DNA of 64,000 bases from Gymnorhina tibicen (taxonomy: Eukaryota > Chordata > Aves > Passeriformes > Artamidae), in assembly GCA_013399875.1 (NCBI GenBank), contig VXAZ01001668.1, positions 1,837,603 through 1,901,602 of the forward strand, read 5' to 3'. The translations under genes and the position numbers were made by a program. Position 1 is the first letter of the stretch; every line of letters begins with the position of its first letter. The notes under the pieces were generated by a model. That model searched no databases, was not told where the DNA came from, and was given only the letters and a program-made list of their open reading frames with translations. Of this stretch, positions 50,397 through 63,325 are shown one piece after another.

Positions 50397-53300
50397 GTTT
50401 GTATATATTGATTATTCATTTAATACTAAAATATTAAATACCAGAATACTGTGTTGACTGTGGCAGATTGTTGACTGCTTTTTTGAGTTCACTGTTACTT
50501 ACTAATAATAAGTATTACTTGTACCTATGTTTTAAGGAGCAATGAATGCAACTCTCACAACTATTCTGGCTGCCCCACTCCAGAAAAGTTCCTGTAAATA
50601 TACTTAAAGTGATTGCTGCTTTACCAAGTTTGCCTGTGATTACAATGTGAAAATAGACCAAGACACGTGTTTAGATAAAATTGTTTCTCTTTGATTTAAG
50701 TCTTGTTTTACTACGACTTCATTTGCACAGGGGACTTAATTACTGAAAAGAAAAAAAAGAGAACAACTTCCCTCAGCCAGCCCTTCTGAACATTCAGAAT
50801 GTAGGAATATGATTTCTGAAGGTAGGGAGGAATGCAGGGGAGTCAGTGCTACACTATATTGTAAACAAAATTCTCCATTCTCCAGTATGGGTGAGCTGAA
50901 GATGTAAGAGACCTGTTAGTTTTCAAACCCCTGTTAGCTGGCAAGACATGTAGGTTTAATTCAGCTTCTCCTGACGTCATTTTTAGTTACAAATGCTGCA
51001 ATTCAAGGCTGTATTGAGAAGACCTTGTCCTTAACTCTTTTTTTATTATTAAAGAAAATTTGAAACTTATGTTCAATTATGGTTTAGCAAAGATTATGTG
51101 TATTTGTTCTGAGGTCAGCATTTTGTGCTTCATTCCCTCCTATCCGCTGACCTCCTTGTCCTTTTCACTTTGCTTGTTGCTGTATTCCTGTTCTGGTGTC
51201 CTTCACCAAAGTCTCAGATATCCCAGGAAATCTATGCTCTGTCTTTGCTGTTTGGAAGAAATGCTCAGAAGAAAATGAGAGTAAAACTGAGTTAGACCAA
51301 GACTCCACCTAGCCCAGAATCCTGTCTCCGACAGCGGAACGGGAGGCCTGCAGGAGCATGTTTAACACCTGGGCAGGTTTCTCTTGCAGTCTCCAAACCA
51401 TTTGCAGCCTGGGAGCTTCCTCAGCTGGAAGTGATTTCAGCATCCTGCACTCCACTGCTCTCTTCCTTAAGTTTGTCCCATGCTGGCTGTTGGCTCCTAT
51501 CACATGTGCGGCGTGCCATGCCAGGACACGTGTACACCACATGAAAAACAGGCTCCCCAGCTTTGCCCTGAACCCAAGACAAATCAGTTTTGGTGTTTCT
51601 TCCACGAAGTTTTGTTTAGCTTGAGAAGGGAGGAATGGGGAGACTTTCCCTGAGCTACATTTTTATTCAGGTTTTTTTTTCTTCAAAGGGAATTTCACTG
51701 AAAAACTTTATTTCTGAGGTTGAGATGGAATGAGATGTTCTGAGGCTGTTTCTTCCGTTCTGCTCTTCTTGCCTCTTTCCTCCTCTCTCTCACAAGACTT
51801 CGTTCCTACAGCTGCATATCTCTAGCCAGTCCTGTGTGTTTCATCTGGAGGCTGCTATGAAGTTTTTCAGAATACTTGCATAACACCCGAAAATCCTCCA
51901 AGCCTGAGCACGTGGGGATTACATTCCCAGCTGAGCAAATCAGTTAAACACGTGCTCAGGGCTGGATTTTCAGTTGTTACGCAAGTATTTTCCATCCAAA
52001 AACTCCATCCTGCAAGTTGGTGTGCTTGTGTGAGCAGTCGTGGTTCATTGTTTAAGTGCTTGGACTCAAGTGGTTAAATGTGAGGCCCTCAGTGCATTTC
52101 CTCCACAAAAAAAAAAAGAATCTACTGATAGAGAGTTCATGGTTATGTTTGCTTCCAGTGCCAGTACTGGAAGAAACTATTCCTTGTGTTATGGCCCTAA
52201 TCCCAAAAGGTCCTTAGCATCTCTTGCTTTCTATCTTCGTTTGTGCTTTGCAGGATCAAACCTGCTACTGGAAAAAAGTAGCACAGGCTTTCTTTGCCTG
52301 TGGGTCTGGGAAGTTGTGGGTGACTTCTGTTCCGGTTTCTGCCACTGTCTGTCACTATGAATGTAAGCAAATGACTTCCTCTGTATCAATTGTGGTCACA
52401 TAATTGCGTCGACAGGAGAATGAGAAGTTAATTTTTTTAGCACGTGACTTGCAGATTGTTTGTGGAAAGTGTCACAGAGGAATTAAATAGTCTGTGTGTA
52501 TGTGCTTTTGATACACTTGGTGGAATACTTTCTAAGTCAATCCTATACTTTTATGGCTGTGCATGCAGAAGTTATCCTAGTTTCCATTAGACACAGGGAA
52601 CTTGGTGGATAATGGGCAGCTAACTTAAGATATAATTTTAATTTTTGAAAATTGATGCTCTTTGTTCCATATTTTTTCTTAAAATTAGGAAGTAAATTGA
52701 CTTTTATGTGGGTTACTTTGTTCAAAGCACTGCTGCTTTAAAAGGATGCTAATAACCACAAAAATTCAGGAGCAAAATACGAGATCTTTGATCCACAGTG
52801 TCTCTTCCTCATTGCCTTGCAAAACTGCCAATTTGGAGACCACTGCTGGAGTCTCTGACATTTCCCCAGATATTTTATGTTAGTGTTTTTAAATACTTTC
52901 AGAAACAATGGAGCCAAAGTGATGTTGGCAGATTACGTCTCTTAGGTCACCTTTTTTTATTGATGTAGCCAACACAACATTCATGCCAGCCCCCCAAAAA
53001 TGGATAACTGATGTTCAGCTGCACACAAATGTGGGTAACTTAATATGCAGTTCTGACATATTCAGAGTCAGATCATGAATAAATATTTGACTACTTGCTA
53101 ATCAGACAGAAATGACTCTGAACGCTGGTTTTGACAGTGTTTTGTCATGCTGCCAGTAGGGTAAAAAAAAAAGCAAGACAGCTATCCAAAACAGTAGGTG
53201 TAATACTGTATCTGTGATACATCATTCGTGGTGTTGGCTCTGTTAAAGCACATGTATGGAGTGGATTATATGTTTTGTTACCAAGTGGGAATGGGGAAGG

Positions 53301-56300
53301 GATTCTGCCTTAATGACATGCTCATTGTTTCTGTAAGTAGAGTATTGCAAATGTCATTGGATACTTCTCAGCACTGCACCAAACTCACAATTTTAGAACA
53401 AGCATTAAATCTGCATACATTTCAGTCTGTGTAAATGGGAAAGAATTGTGTCTTGTGTTGCTTAGCAATGGTTTAATTGACTATATGACTACTACGTGAA
53501 CTTCTTGCATCTTAATATCTGGACTGAACAATCTCCCTGTTGTTTTTGCCCTTTGAAGGCCTTTTACTGAAGTCTGTAGGAGCTTATGTGCAAAATGGTT
53601 GGAAAAAAAAGAAGGCTGTTAGTAGAGAATAGACAAGAAACTAGAAATTAAAGTATTGCCTTGTATACTGGGTACCTAGAAGGCAAAAATCTGAAAGGAG
53701 TGGGATCGAAAAATCTTCTGAACTTGTGCCTGTAAAGATGAAGAATATGTGGAGTTATTCACAAAATTAATTTTGGCAGCTGGACAGTTAATTTCTAAAA
53801 ATACAGATGCAATGGGTTTTTACTGCTAAGAGATTATCATTGACTCCTATAGCCAGTTCAGGACTGGACTGTCTATTTACACTGTTGGGTTTTTTTAAGT
53901 GAGACAATGGTGGTATAAATATTAGATTACTAATACTAGATATATTAGATAAAATAGAATAAATGCTTATTTTACTTTGCAGGGAAACTGGAACTCTTAA
54001 TTAAGTTAAAACCAGAAAATTGACTGGCAATCCAGGAGTTACAAACTTTTTTATTTTTTTCAAGGGTGCTCTTTAGTTTGGAGCTATCCCTTAACACTGA
54101 CAAGGGGAAGCTTAGTAAATACATGGAAACTGTTTCTCCTCAACAGTTCCATGTGCTTGAATGTGGAAAGTAAACAGTAGATTTTATAGTAATGTTATGC
54201 TATTTGCCTTTTAATATTTAGGAGTAGTGATACTTTTGTCCATTAATGATTCTACTGTGTATGCCTCAAATTGCTTTTTTGAAAAGTGAGGTGGTTATGA
54301 ACTGTTAAGACTTCTGTGGAGTATTTTATGAGCAGCTCGTACTTCTAAATTCTGTTCTTAAACTTTTCAGTTTTAAAGGTAAGGTCAATTTATTTGAAAG
54401 GGTGACTATGTTTTACTATGAAACATAGTTTATAGGCTTTTTATTTTTGTGTATATTTCAAATTTGGAACAGTTTAAGTAGTTAAAAGAAAATCTCAAAT
54501 TTTTCTAATTCTCAGAATATAAACTAGGGTATTTTTTTTGGAAGGACCTATAACAGCTCTGCTTGCATGGCTCTGATTGCAAGACAGAAGGCAAAGTGCT
54601 TTCCATTGATCATTTCAGCAAGGGCAGCAATCTCCCGCTCTCCTTTTCTTCCTCCTCTTTCATTCTGAAGCACAGTAGCAGCAAAAGGAAAGTGTTGAGA
54701 AAGCTGCAACTGGGAGCAGGAATTGCTCTGCAGAGACCCAAGCCTAGAGACCCTGATTGTGCAGAGAAATGTCGCAGTTATGAGGAGAATAGTCAGCTCG
54801 CCGTGGTCCAAATGGAGCTCTCTCTGCAAATAGCACTCGAGGTGAAGTGGAATAGGTCATTTAACTTCCCCTTTCACTGCACAGGGAAAGCTGCTACGCC
54901 TTACAGCGTGCTGCCTGCAGGATTTTAAAAGGAGTTTTTCCTGTTGTTGGGATAGGGAGTGTGCTATGTCCTCTACATCAAGGTTTCCATCAGTTAGGAA
55001 AGTGTTGTTGACTTCCACAGGCAACAGATGAGATCCTTAAAATGCTGATGTTCCTGGGTTTTAAACTGAGCACTAAAGGCGTTTGCTCACTTAATGTGCA
55101 GTGGGCTGAAAGCTTGCAGTGTGCAGGAAGATCCGTGGGTGAAGTATGTCAGTGTGGCTCCAGTGTCTTTCTTGAGAAATACAAGGAGGCAGCAGCTCAC
55201 ACCAATTCCTCTTTTGCGGCAGAACTGTGCTCTGCAGGAACAGCCAGAAACGCTTTCTGCGTCTTTCACTGCCTTCTGCTCTTTGACTGCACTTCTGCCA
55301 CAAAGGTAACATAAATTTTTGCTGAGAAAACCCAGGGAGGGCAGCGAGCAGCACGATTCATGCACAGATTTCCCTTCCCCAGCTCTCCTGTGCAAGATTC
55401 TCTTAACAGGTTCTTTGTTAACAGGGCCCCAGGAAACGGTGAGTCCTCGTCCGGCACCGCTTGCTCAGCACGTCTTTGGTCCTTCTGCAGCTCTGCCGTG
55501 TTTCACAGTCCTTACAGCAGCTGGTGGCTGACCTGTCCCCCTGCTCAGCCCCTGTCCCTTGAAACCTCATCACCCCAGTGCCATGAGAAGAGAGATTGCT
55601 TGTTGAGTGCAGCTCCTTTTCCTCCCCAGATATCCATCAGCTGCCTCTGAGGCAACACCAGTGGCATCCTCGCCTTGCCCAAGCGCAGATCCTTCTTTGG
55701 GTCTCGTCCAAGGTCCTCTGTAGCTGATGGAAGAGTTCTCTTGAATTTGGCTGCCTTTGAATCAGACTCTCCCCCTTCTTGTTGCTTAACAGCAGGCTCC
55801 TTTCCCAGCTAACTCAAAGTGGCTCCTCATGTGGAAAAACTGAAAATCGAGCAAAATCATTTCAGGGTTGTAGGTTTTTTTCTCCCCAGTTCTGTTCCAG
55901 TGGCCAGCATCCTTGTAATTGGAGTTGGACTGTAAGGAGCTCGGTCACACAGATCTCTTCCAGAAGTTAACTCATGGTCTTAGGTTGATTTATTGCTGTG
56001 AACATGCCCAGCCGCATGTGAGGAAGGATGTGTGTGTAAGGCACCTTGTGTGCCAGTCATACTTCCCCCTGGGTCATGTGTTTTTCACACTGTGGTTAAT
56101 CACTGACTGTGTCTCTTGTGAATTTTACTCATTTCTTTGAGTTCTTTCATTTACTTACAGAATGGGTTTTCTTAGAGAACTCTATTTGACATCTGTTTTA
56201 TTCTTTCTGTTTGAAGAAACCGTTTCATCATAAGATCAGTGATTGCAGGCCTGTGTAGTGTTAGCAATAACCACAAAATTAATAAAACTGAGGTGATGGG

Positions 56301-56826
56301 AACTCCTTGAAGCATGAAAATGAGTGTCATTCTCTCTACAAAGCTGAAGCTTTGCTCATGATGTTATGAAACTAAACAGCATGTCCCTGATTATTGGCTT
56401 TGAGGTTTTCCTTGCACATGGTAGGTATAGAAACATAGGCCTCTTTTCTGAGTCTATTTGTGTTAAAGAAACTACACTTTAAGCCTATCTTTGACATGCA
56501 AAGTATTGCTTTTACTGTTGGTGTAACGTGGATAACTGTTTATATCAATTTTGCATGATGTCTCTCTTTAAAATATTTTCAGAGTAACTCCGAATCGGAA
56601 CCTAAATCAAGTACAGTGTGTCAGTTTGGTTAGGAAATACTCTGAGGAGTGAATTTTTAATGCATAATTTCCATCGATCTTACATGGATGAAAGGAAAAA
56701 GAAATGCTTTGATAAGCTTCTGTACATTATTGTGCTGGCAATTGATCTTGGTTGATTTTGCATGTTGTGACTGCTAATTAAATAACTGGGATCGGTGTTT
56801 CATTTCAATTTTCTCTTCTCCTACAG
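50397..56826 (+). other. SHTN1: SHTN1 intron 2
   Basis: About 6.4 kb, GT-AG bounded. I see no additional exon with credible borders. Open frames around 54548-55650 on both strands are unconvincing, with no known domain. No large repeat is recognised. Confidence 0.85.
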
Positions 56827-56887
56827 TGTGACAAAATCAAGCAAGAACGAGATGAGGCTGTCAAAAAGCTGGAGGAGTTTCAGAAAA
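56827..56887 (+). CDS. SHTN1: SHTN1 exon 3 (shootin-1)
   Basis: The 61-bp exon runs from CTACAG to the donor GTAAGC. It encodes CDKIKQERDEAVKKLEEFQK plus the first base of the next codon (phase 0 in, phase 1 out), matching human residues 38-57 with a single Arg/Lys-type change. The charged heptad pattern is typical of the shootin coiled coil. It joins exon 2 and exon 4 without frameshift. Confidence 0.96.
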
Positions 56888-59800
56888 GTAAGCTGATAAT
56901 ATCAGTGGGATTTTCTTGATGTAGACAACTATGAACATAGTTCTGCACACTCTGCAGCAGTGTTAAGAATGCTGAGCTTCAGGTCCATTTGCTGTTTCTC
57001 CTTCAGATCTGTGTTTTAAGGAGCTAATCCCGTGAGACTTTGCCCATAGTCACACTAAATGCTGTTACAGCATTTGTACTCTCTGGCACAGGTAGTCATT
57101 CTCAAGGTGCAAAGTGGTGAAAATACAGTGGTGCAAATGTGGCTCTATCTTGCCTGGATTCTGCAAGTGACTTTTGGAATGATGCATGCTTGAAGTGAGT
57201 GGGATTTGATGCTGTTGCTGAGATTCCTAATAACAGTAATGGCAATTTTTTTCATGAAGGAGTAATAGTACTTTAAGCATAGACACACCAGGAAAGGTTT
57301 TTAGGACGAACTGCTCTCATGTGGTAATTTTTAGAGCAAGTTCTACCTCATCTGGGCTGTGAGAATGTCAATATTCAGTTTTACACTTTTATGGTAATGG
57401 TTCTATTGAAACCGTGTGGAGTCTGGAAGCAACAAAGCACATCTAATGGGAGTGGAAGTATCCTAGTGGAATAGCTCCTTAGAAGAGACAATTACAATGG
57501 GATTGTGGTCTGTTATGTCTGGTTTGTGCCAGTACAGTGAACTGCACGATGAAGCATCAGAAATGTGGATGAAGTTAATGCAGGAGAAGGAAATCACATG
57601 GTCTGTACTTCTGTGTGACTGTGTTAATAGAGGAATTTGCTCACTTCTGTTTTATAATAGTTGGTGTGATAAGATTATGGAAAATAATCTAAAATCAACA
57701 GGAATTGTCTACTGCCTTAAATGATCTTAAGTAACTGTTCTGTGAAGCAAGAACGTTCCCTAAGAAGTATAATTCCTCTGGAAAAATGGCTGGCTGTTTT
57801 GTTTTTGTTATGATATGAAGAATACTGGAGTGTGGCAGAAAATGTCAAGTAGTTAAGACTTAAAATTTGAGGTAATACGTGATGTTGTAAGATTTTATAG
57901 GTTTCTTTTATCTTCCTTTCACTTTTTTAAAGGACATACCTTGTAAACATAGTGATAAAATGCCAGGAATATTAGGATTTTAAAGCAATAATAGAGCCCA
58001 TTATTTAAACGACAATATAAAAGGCAATTATATTGATGAAGAGCTACATTGGCTTTGTGTCTGTGAATAAACTTGGCCTGTACTCAGCTTCTATTTGTTC
58101 TCCTGGCATAAACACATATTGTGTGTGATTCCAGTTTAATGGGGCCCCGTTTGTATGCCAAGCAGCTGCATTTTAGGCCCTATTGCGTGATTTCATAGCT
58201 CTCTGAAAATTGGTTCTATTGAGCACAAGAGATAGAAGGTGGTGGTGGGGGGGAAAGCTTCAACACACAATCATTTCTTTTCAATTGGAGCCAGCAAGGT
58301 TGATGACAACATGACCATTGTGTTATAATGATAAGACCACTAAGGATCTGTACCTCTCATCAAGGCTTTCACACAACAGCAGATACAATTTAATTCACTG
58401 CTCTGTCAGCAGTGCTGATACCATTATGCCGTCTGTCTCCACAGTTATAATCACTGTCCTCCGAGAAATGCAGTTGAAATGATCTTGAGCAGTCAAAGAA
58501 ACTCTCAATTAAGGCTGCCACTTCCAATGTGTCAGATTGTGTCTTATGCACTTGGTACAATTTTCACTTCCAATCCTGTTTATTTACAATGTCTACCAGT
58601 AATTACGCTTAACATGTCATTTAGTGAGGGTGCCCCTGCCAAGGAGATTGTTGGGTGCTGCAGTACCATTGAGGGGGAGTTTCTCGCAGTCAATGCCATC
58701 AGCGGCTTTTAGTCCCTGATGGGATGCAGTAGTAATGTTGATAATGCAAGTATCGTGCTCATCAAGTCATAATTAGATGCCACTCAAATGTGCCACTTGT
58801 AATAACAGTGTTGATTCATGTTTTCTCGGTGACTGCAACTACTAATTAGTTAAGTGGTTTTTGGTTGGCCTGCATTTGCTGCAGATTATTATTACCCCTG
58901 AAAAAAACTGTCAAGGTTAGAGATGTTTCAGGCCACTTAGTGCTTCTTTATGAATATTAATATTGACATAATAAGAACTTTGGACAGACTTAGGAAATAA
59001 TATATTTTTTGTATTTAATTTGGAAAGACTTTTTTCCCCTGAGTTAATCATAATTGCAGGTTAATTAAGTTTAAATGAACCAAGAGTAATCCCTGGTCTG
59101 CCATGAGAGCCCGATCCTTGTTTCCTAACTTTAGCTTTGCTTGAGGCCATTAGATTCCTGTCTGTAAAATGGGAGCAGCTCTGTATCTCCACTGCTCCCT
59201 CATCCAGCCCAAAGCATCTCATTGCTCAAAGCTCCCCGGGCTCAGTAGAATAAAAACAGAAGAGATAGGGACATGTACCACCTAAAACTTTTCCTCCCTC
59301 GAATTAAATGTAGCACCTGGTATGGCACACTTGGGGCGGATAATTTCTCCATAGTCAGGAGAAATGGAAATAAAAAAGGCGACCAAAGAAAGAGGTCTGG
59401 TTTCTCTGCTGTTAGAAGACTTCATGTGAATATAGTTTTTAGACCAAGATTTACCAATACGCTCCCCTGCCTTTTGTTTTTTGTAGATTTTGTGTCTTTC
59501 ATGCAGCTACTCAGCAAACCAATGTGTTGCTGGTTTCCTCTGGTAACAACAAAAACAACAAAACTTCAGTTTATACTTAGTATCAAGCTGCGTAAATAAC
59601 ATTTGCTAATGGCCTCCTTTTTCCTATCCTGAAGTCCTGTTTTGTAGTCCTTAAGATAACCTCTGTGTATCAAAGAGGGCTTAAATATCACTCTTCAGTT
59701 TTTAGTCAAAACTCTTGCAAGAGGGTATGGGGGCTTTTCTACCCAGTGGTATAAAATCATTAGGTTTTAAAGCTTATCTTGATGAAAAGGAAAGGAAATA

Positions 59801-60970
59801 CTATTAGAAAAAATCCTCTGTATTTACACTATGTTTTCCAGCCTTGTTCCTGCTCCGAAGTGTTGTTCAGCTGCAAATAGCTCCTTTCTGTATGTTAAAA
59901 TCCTGACACTGGGCTGAGAAGGAATCTGTGCCATGCAATGACTTGCAGAATCAGGGTCCAGGCTGCTGCTCAGGATGGATGAGAGTGCCAGGAGCCAAGG
60001 GGGAATTGCATCCATGAGCCTGAGAAATGGAAAACTATTCTTGGGTTTTCTGCTTTGCTCCTCTGTGCAACCTTAAACCTGTCCCTTAGAAAAAGACTTT
60101 GAACATCACTAAAGTACATATGTGCTGCTGGAAGCTAAGTGGAATTGCAAGCCAAAATGTATCTGTACTTTTAAATTTTTTCTGACTCACATTGGTCTCC
60201 TATGTTACAAAACAAGATTTGTTCCAGAACTTTCTGGTCACTCTTTTGCCTGGCTTTGACAGAGTGATGTGTACCCACAACTGTAACAGGGAATCTGTAA
60301 CTGCAGAGGACAGATGTGTCTCTTGTTCCTCCAGCCGTGACATCAAATGTAGAAGCACAGCTGTGTGTTCCAGATGCAGGCAGACAGCTCAGTCTCAGCC
60401 TTGGTCTCAGGGAAGATTTTATGTGTGTGTTGGAATCTGTGTTGTGAGCAGTGAAGGGAGGTGAGACCATGGTGCTTATTTTAGGGCTGGCCCAAGCACA
60501 GAGAGACTTCAAATAAGAAACAGACCAGAAGGTGAAAAGAAACTTTGTAATACACCTGACTTAATCTTGCTGCTTAAAAATGCCGAGGTTCCACTCTTCT
60601 GAAAATGTCATGATGGCAATCTTAAGGGATAATCCTAAAGGTCTCATTCTGATTCCTCAAGTGTTAGTGAAATAAAGATGATGAATGAGGATGGTCAGGA
60701 AGGGTCCTGCTGGCCTCTGCTTCCATAAATTTATGCTCAGTTCTGTAGTTGCCCCTCTAATGCTGCAAACATGGCTTGAGAGAGTTGCTTAAAGAAACAA
60801 ACCAAATATTCAATGCTCAAAACAGTTCCTGTCCGTGCAGATTATCTGATGCACTTGTATTTGAAATGCTTACACTGAAAGTTGGCAAAAGGAGATGTGC
60901 TGTTTCTGATCACGGGAGGCATGTGTCAAACTCTGGAAAATACTGACTAATTTTTGAACTCTTCCCTTAG
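56888..60970 (+). other. SHTN1: SHTN1 intron 3
   Basis: About 4.1 kb. It contains the homeodomain-motif-rich segment at 58480-58870, listed separately. A short stretch near 59160 (CTGTAAAATGGG) resembles the MIR SINE core but is too short to call. No exon was seen. Confidence 0.85.
58480..58870. promoter_or_regulatory. Candidate intronic enhancer (homeodomain cluster)
   Basis: Several homeodomain cores occur within 400 bases: CAATTAAG (about 58506), TAATTA (58600-58605), TAATTA (58770-58775) and a perfect palindrome ACTAATTAGT (58851-58860). The sequence is non-repetitive with a mixed base composition, like many conserved intronic elements near developmental genes. Conservation was not measured. 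Confidence 0.38.
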
Positions 60971-61065
60971 TTTCTCACATGGTTATTGAGGAAGTAAACT
61001 GTATTCAGAACCATCTTGAAATTGAGAAGACGTGCCGTGAAAGTGCTGAGGCTTTGGCTTCTAAG
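60971..61065 (+). CDS. SHTN1: SHTN1 exon 4 (shootin-1)
   Basis: The 95-bp exon runs from the acceptor CCCTTAG to the donor GTGAGA. Its first two bases complete the Ile codon begun in exon 3, then 31 residues follow, containing SHMVIEEVNCIQNHLEIEK and ending in EALASK. These equal human residues 59-89, with Cys-Ile in place of Phe-Met at 68-69 and Ser for Thr at 88. It is a continuous coiled coil. Confidence 0.96.
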
Positions 61066-63156
61066 GTGAGAAGAATCATTGTGATGCTGTTTTATCTGAT
61101 TTATTTATTCACCTATTTATATATTTATTTATTTAAAACTTGAGATTATATGCATGACCATTATGTGTTTCTGTATAATCTTGTGGAGCTGTGAAATAGT
61201 TTGGAAGTGGCAAAAAGCTAAAAGCTAGATGCGGGATGCAAAATACCATTCCTGCCTTTAAAGAAAAAAAAATACACATTTTAATGTAGTTTCTGTTTCC
61301 ATGGACCAGCATCCTGATCTCTAGTTTTCATATGCATTTAGGTTAAATGGAAAATAAGTTTTAGAACTCCTCTGTGTGAAAACAATAATGAGCATTTCAG
61401 TGTCTAAATCAAATGGAAAAAGTCAAACACTGCATTACATTTCAGGTGATTGTTTATGAAAGCAAAGCGAGGGCAGGGGAAAGGTGACCTCCACTGCTCT
61501 GTTGATTGCGTCTAGTCTGATGAATTTAGCAAGTGTGTAATTTTCTATATTCCATCTCATCAGAAGTACATTATTATTAAAGAATGTTTTTATCTCTCTT
61601 ATATATTTTTGGTTGTGTAAAATGCATCTGAGCCACTTCATCAGAAAATGGATTACAGCAATTTTGAACCAAATTTCATTAGCAATGCTGACTGCCTTTT
61701 TTTTTTCCTTTCCCCCCCTTGCCCCCCCTCCCCATTCCCTGCCCAAAGTACATCCTTAGATATGGTAAAAATCACACCAGCAAGAAATCACTTTAATTTA
61801 GATGCATTAGCAATGTACTTTCTGGAGGTATTTACTTAATTGTTTGCATAATGACACTATATTAGAATTCATAAGATAGACAATCAGCATATAAGTAAGA
61901 AAATGAACACATTTATGCAACGTGTCTTCTTCTCTGCACTCTCCCTGTAATGCATGTACAAGGGCAGTTCAAAGACTTGCTTTACTCCGTGGGCTGTGAG
62001 CTGACTAAACCGTGTAAAGTTCCTCACACCACTCTCCCCGCTTTCATTCTTTGGGAATGAGATGAAGAAGTTCGTTAGTAAATCTCGCCTAGGTGAAGGG
62101 CTGAGGAAAAGGGGGATCAAGGATGACGGCTTAGGTGAAAACTCAGGGTCACATGAACTGTACAGTGTATGTTTTCTTTGAAGGTAGGTATTGGACTTCT
62201 GAAGCCCGTGTTGACTTTGACATGTAGTGTGTCATTAGCAGAAAATTGAGTCTCATTCTTAAACCTGAGCACAGGGAATGCTTGGCTGGTGGGTGGGCAG
62301 TCACCCTGACATTTACCTGAGCACCCCTGAGGCTGTGCTGAGCTTGCACAGAGCTGCTGCCTTGGGGTGTCTGCATGCAGGACAGCGAAGGAAGTGATGA
62401 GAATTAAACATTTGCAGTGACTCCTGTTCAATTTTTTCTGCTCGAGACAGAGATGCCTTGCAGAATCTCTTCTGTACCATTCACCAACCAGTCGTGTGTT
62501 TAAGCATCCAACCCAAAGTGGCTTTTGACTTGTGGTCTGACCTATAAAGAATTGGTTCATGAGATGGCTTCCATCTTATGTATGTTGACTTTACAGTAAT
62601 AACTCAAAAGAATTCTGAGATAATTCTGTTTTGACTAGGAATATAGTAGTGGTAGTATTTTTAGTTTATAAGCAGAATAGGGCATAGGAGAAGGTAAGAA
62701 TTTTTATTTCACCAATCGATACAGCTGGGAAAAGCAGATGAGCTTTCAGGGGCACAAACTCTTCTTCAGGTCATTCAGCTGGGACTCCTGGTACGTGTTT
62801 AAAGGTGAGGAGCTGAGGCAGCTATCACAGAGCATGTGTAGCATATCAGCTTGATAGCTGGTTTGACTGATCTGAACCTACACAGTGTTTATTAAACAGA
62901 AGTACTGGAGAGGAAAAAAGGGCATAGATAAGGCATCATGTTGAATTCAAGCCTCTCAGAGGAGAAAGTGGACAAACATCCTATCTTCACACCATTCTAA
63001 TGTTGAATGGAACATTTAATTTAGTGTTACTTTTGTCGTCTTTATTTGATAGATCTTTTAATGATAAAGGACAAAAAACAGTTGACTTTTTGTCTTGCCC
63101 AGCATCTTTAAGACAGACTAACTAGCTTCTTACTGTTTGTCCTCCTCACCTTTCAG
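61066..63156 (+). other. SHTN1: SHTN1 intron 4
   Basis: About 2.1 kb. It contains an interrupted (TTTA)n run at about 61099-61135 and a long pyrimidine-only-type tract with T- and C-runs at about 61695-61741. No exon or RNA gene is recognised. Confidence 0.85.
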
Positions 63157-63325
63157 CTGAACAAAGAAAATAAGACCTTGAAAAGAATTAGTATGCTTTA
63201 TATGGCCAAACTGGGCCCAGAAATTATCACTGAAGAGATTAACATTGATGAAGATGAATCATCCACGGATACAGAAGCTACCTCTGGATCATGCAACTCT
63301 GTGCACTGTCAGCAGCAAATAAAAG
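63157..63325 (+). CDS. SHTN1: SHTN1 exon 5 (shootin-1)
   Basis: The 169-bp exon runs from the acceptor TTTCAG to the donor GTGAGC. It encodes 56 residues plus the first base of a Glu codon, starting LNKENKTLKRISMLYMAKLG. This is the same length as human residues 90-145. The serine codon at 63190-63192 corresponds to Ser101, a Pak1 phosphorylation site that strengthens coupling to cortactin. After a conserved GPEIITEEINID stretch comes an acidic Ser/Thr-rich loop (STDTEATSGSCNS) that is the least conserved part, then a return to CQQQIK-like coiled coil. The next exon lies beyond the window or was not found. Confidence 0.96.

Noticed and set aside
54548..55650. Overlapping open frames in SHTN1 intron 2 as an extra gene
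   Set aside because: They overlap in several frames on both strands, show no known domain, and have no consistent splice sites.
59160..59190. MIR SINE-like core (CTGTAAAATGGG)
   Set aside because: Only about a dozen matching bases, with no extended similarity on either side.
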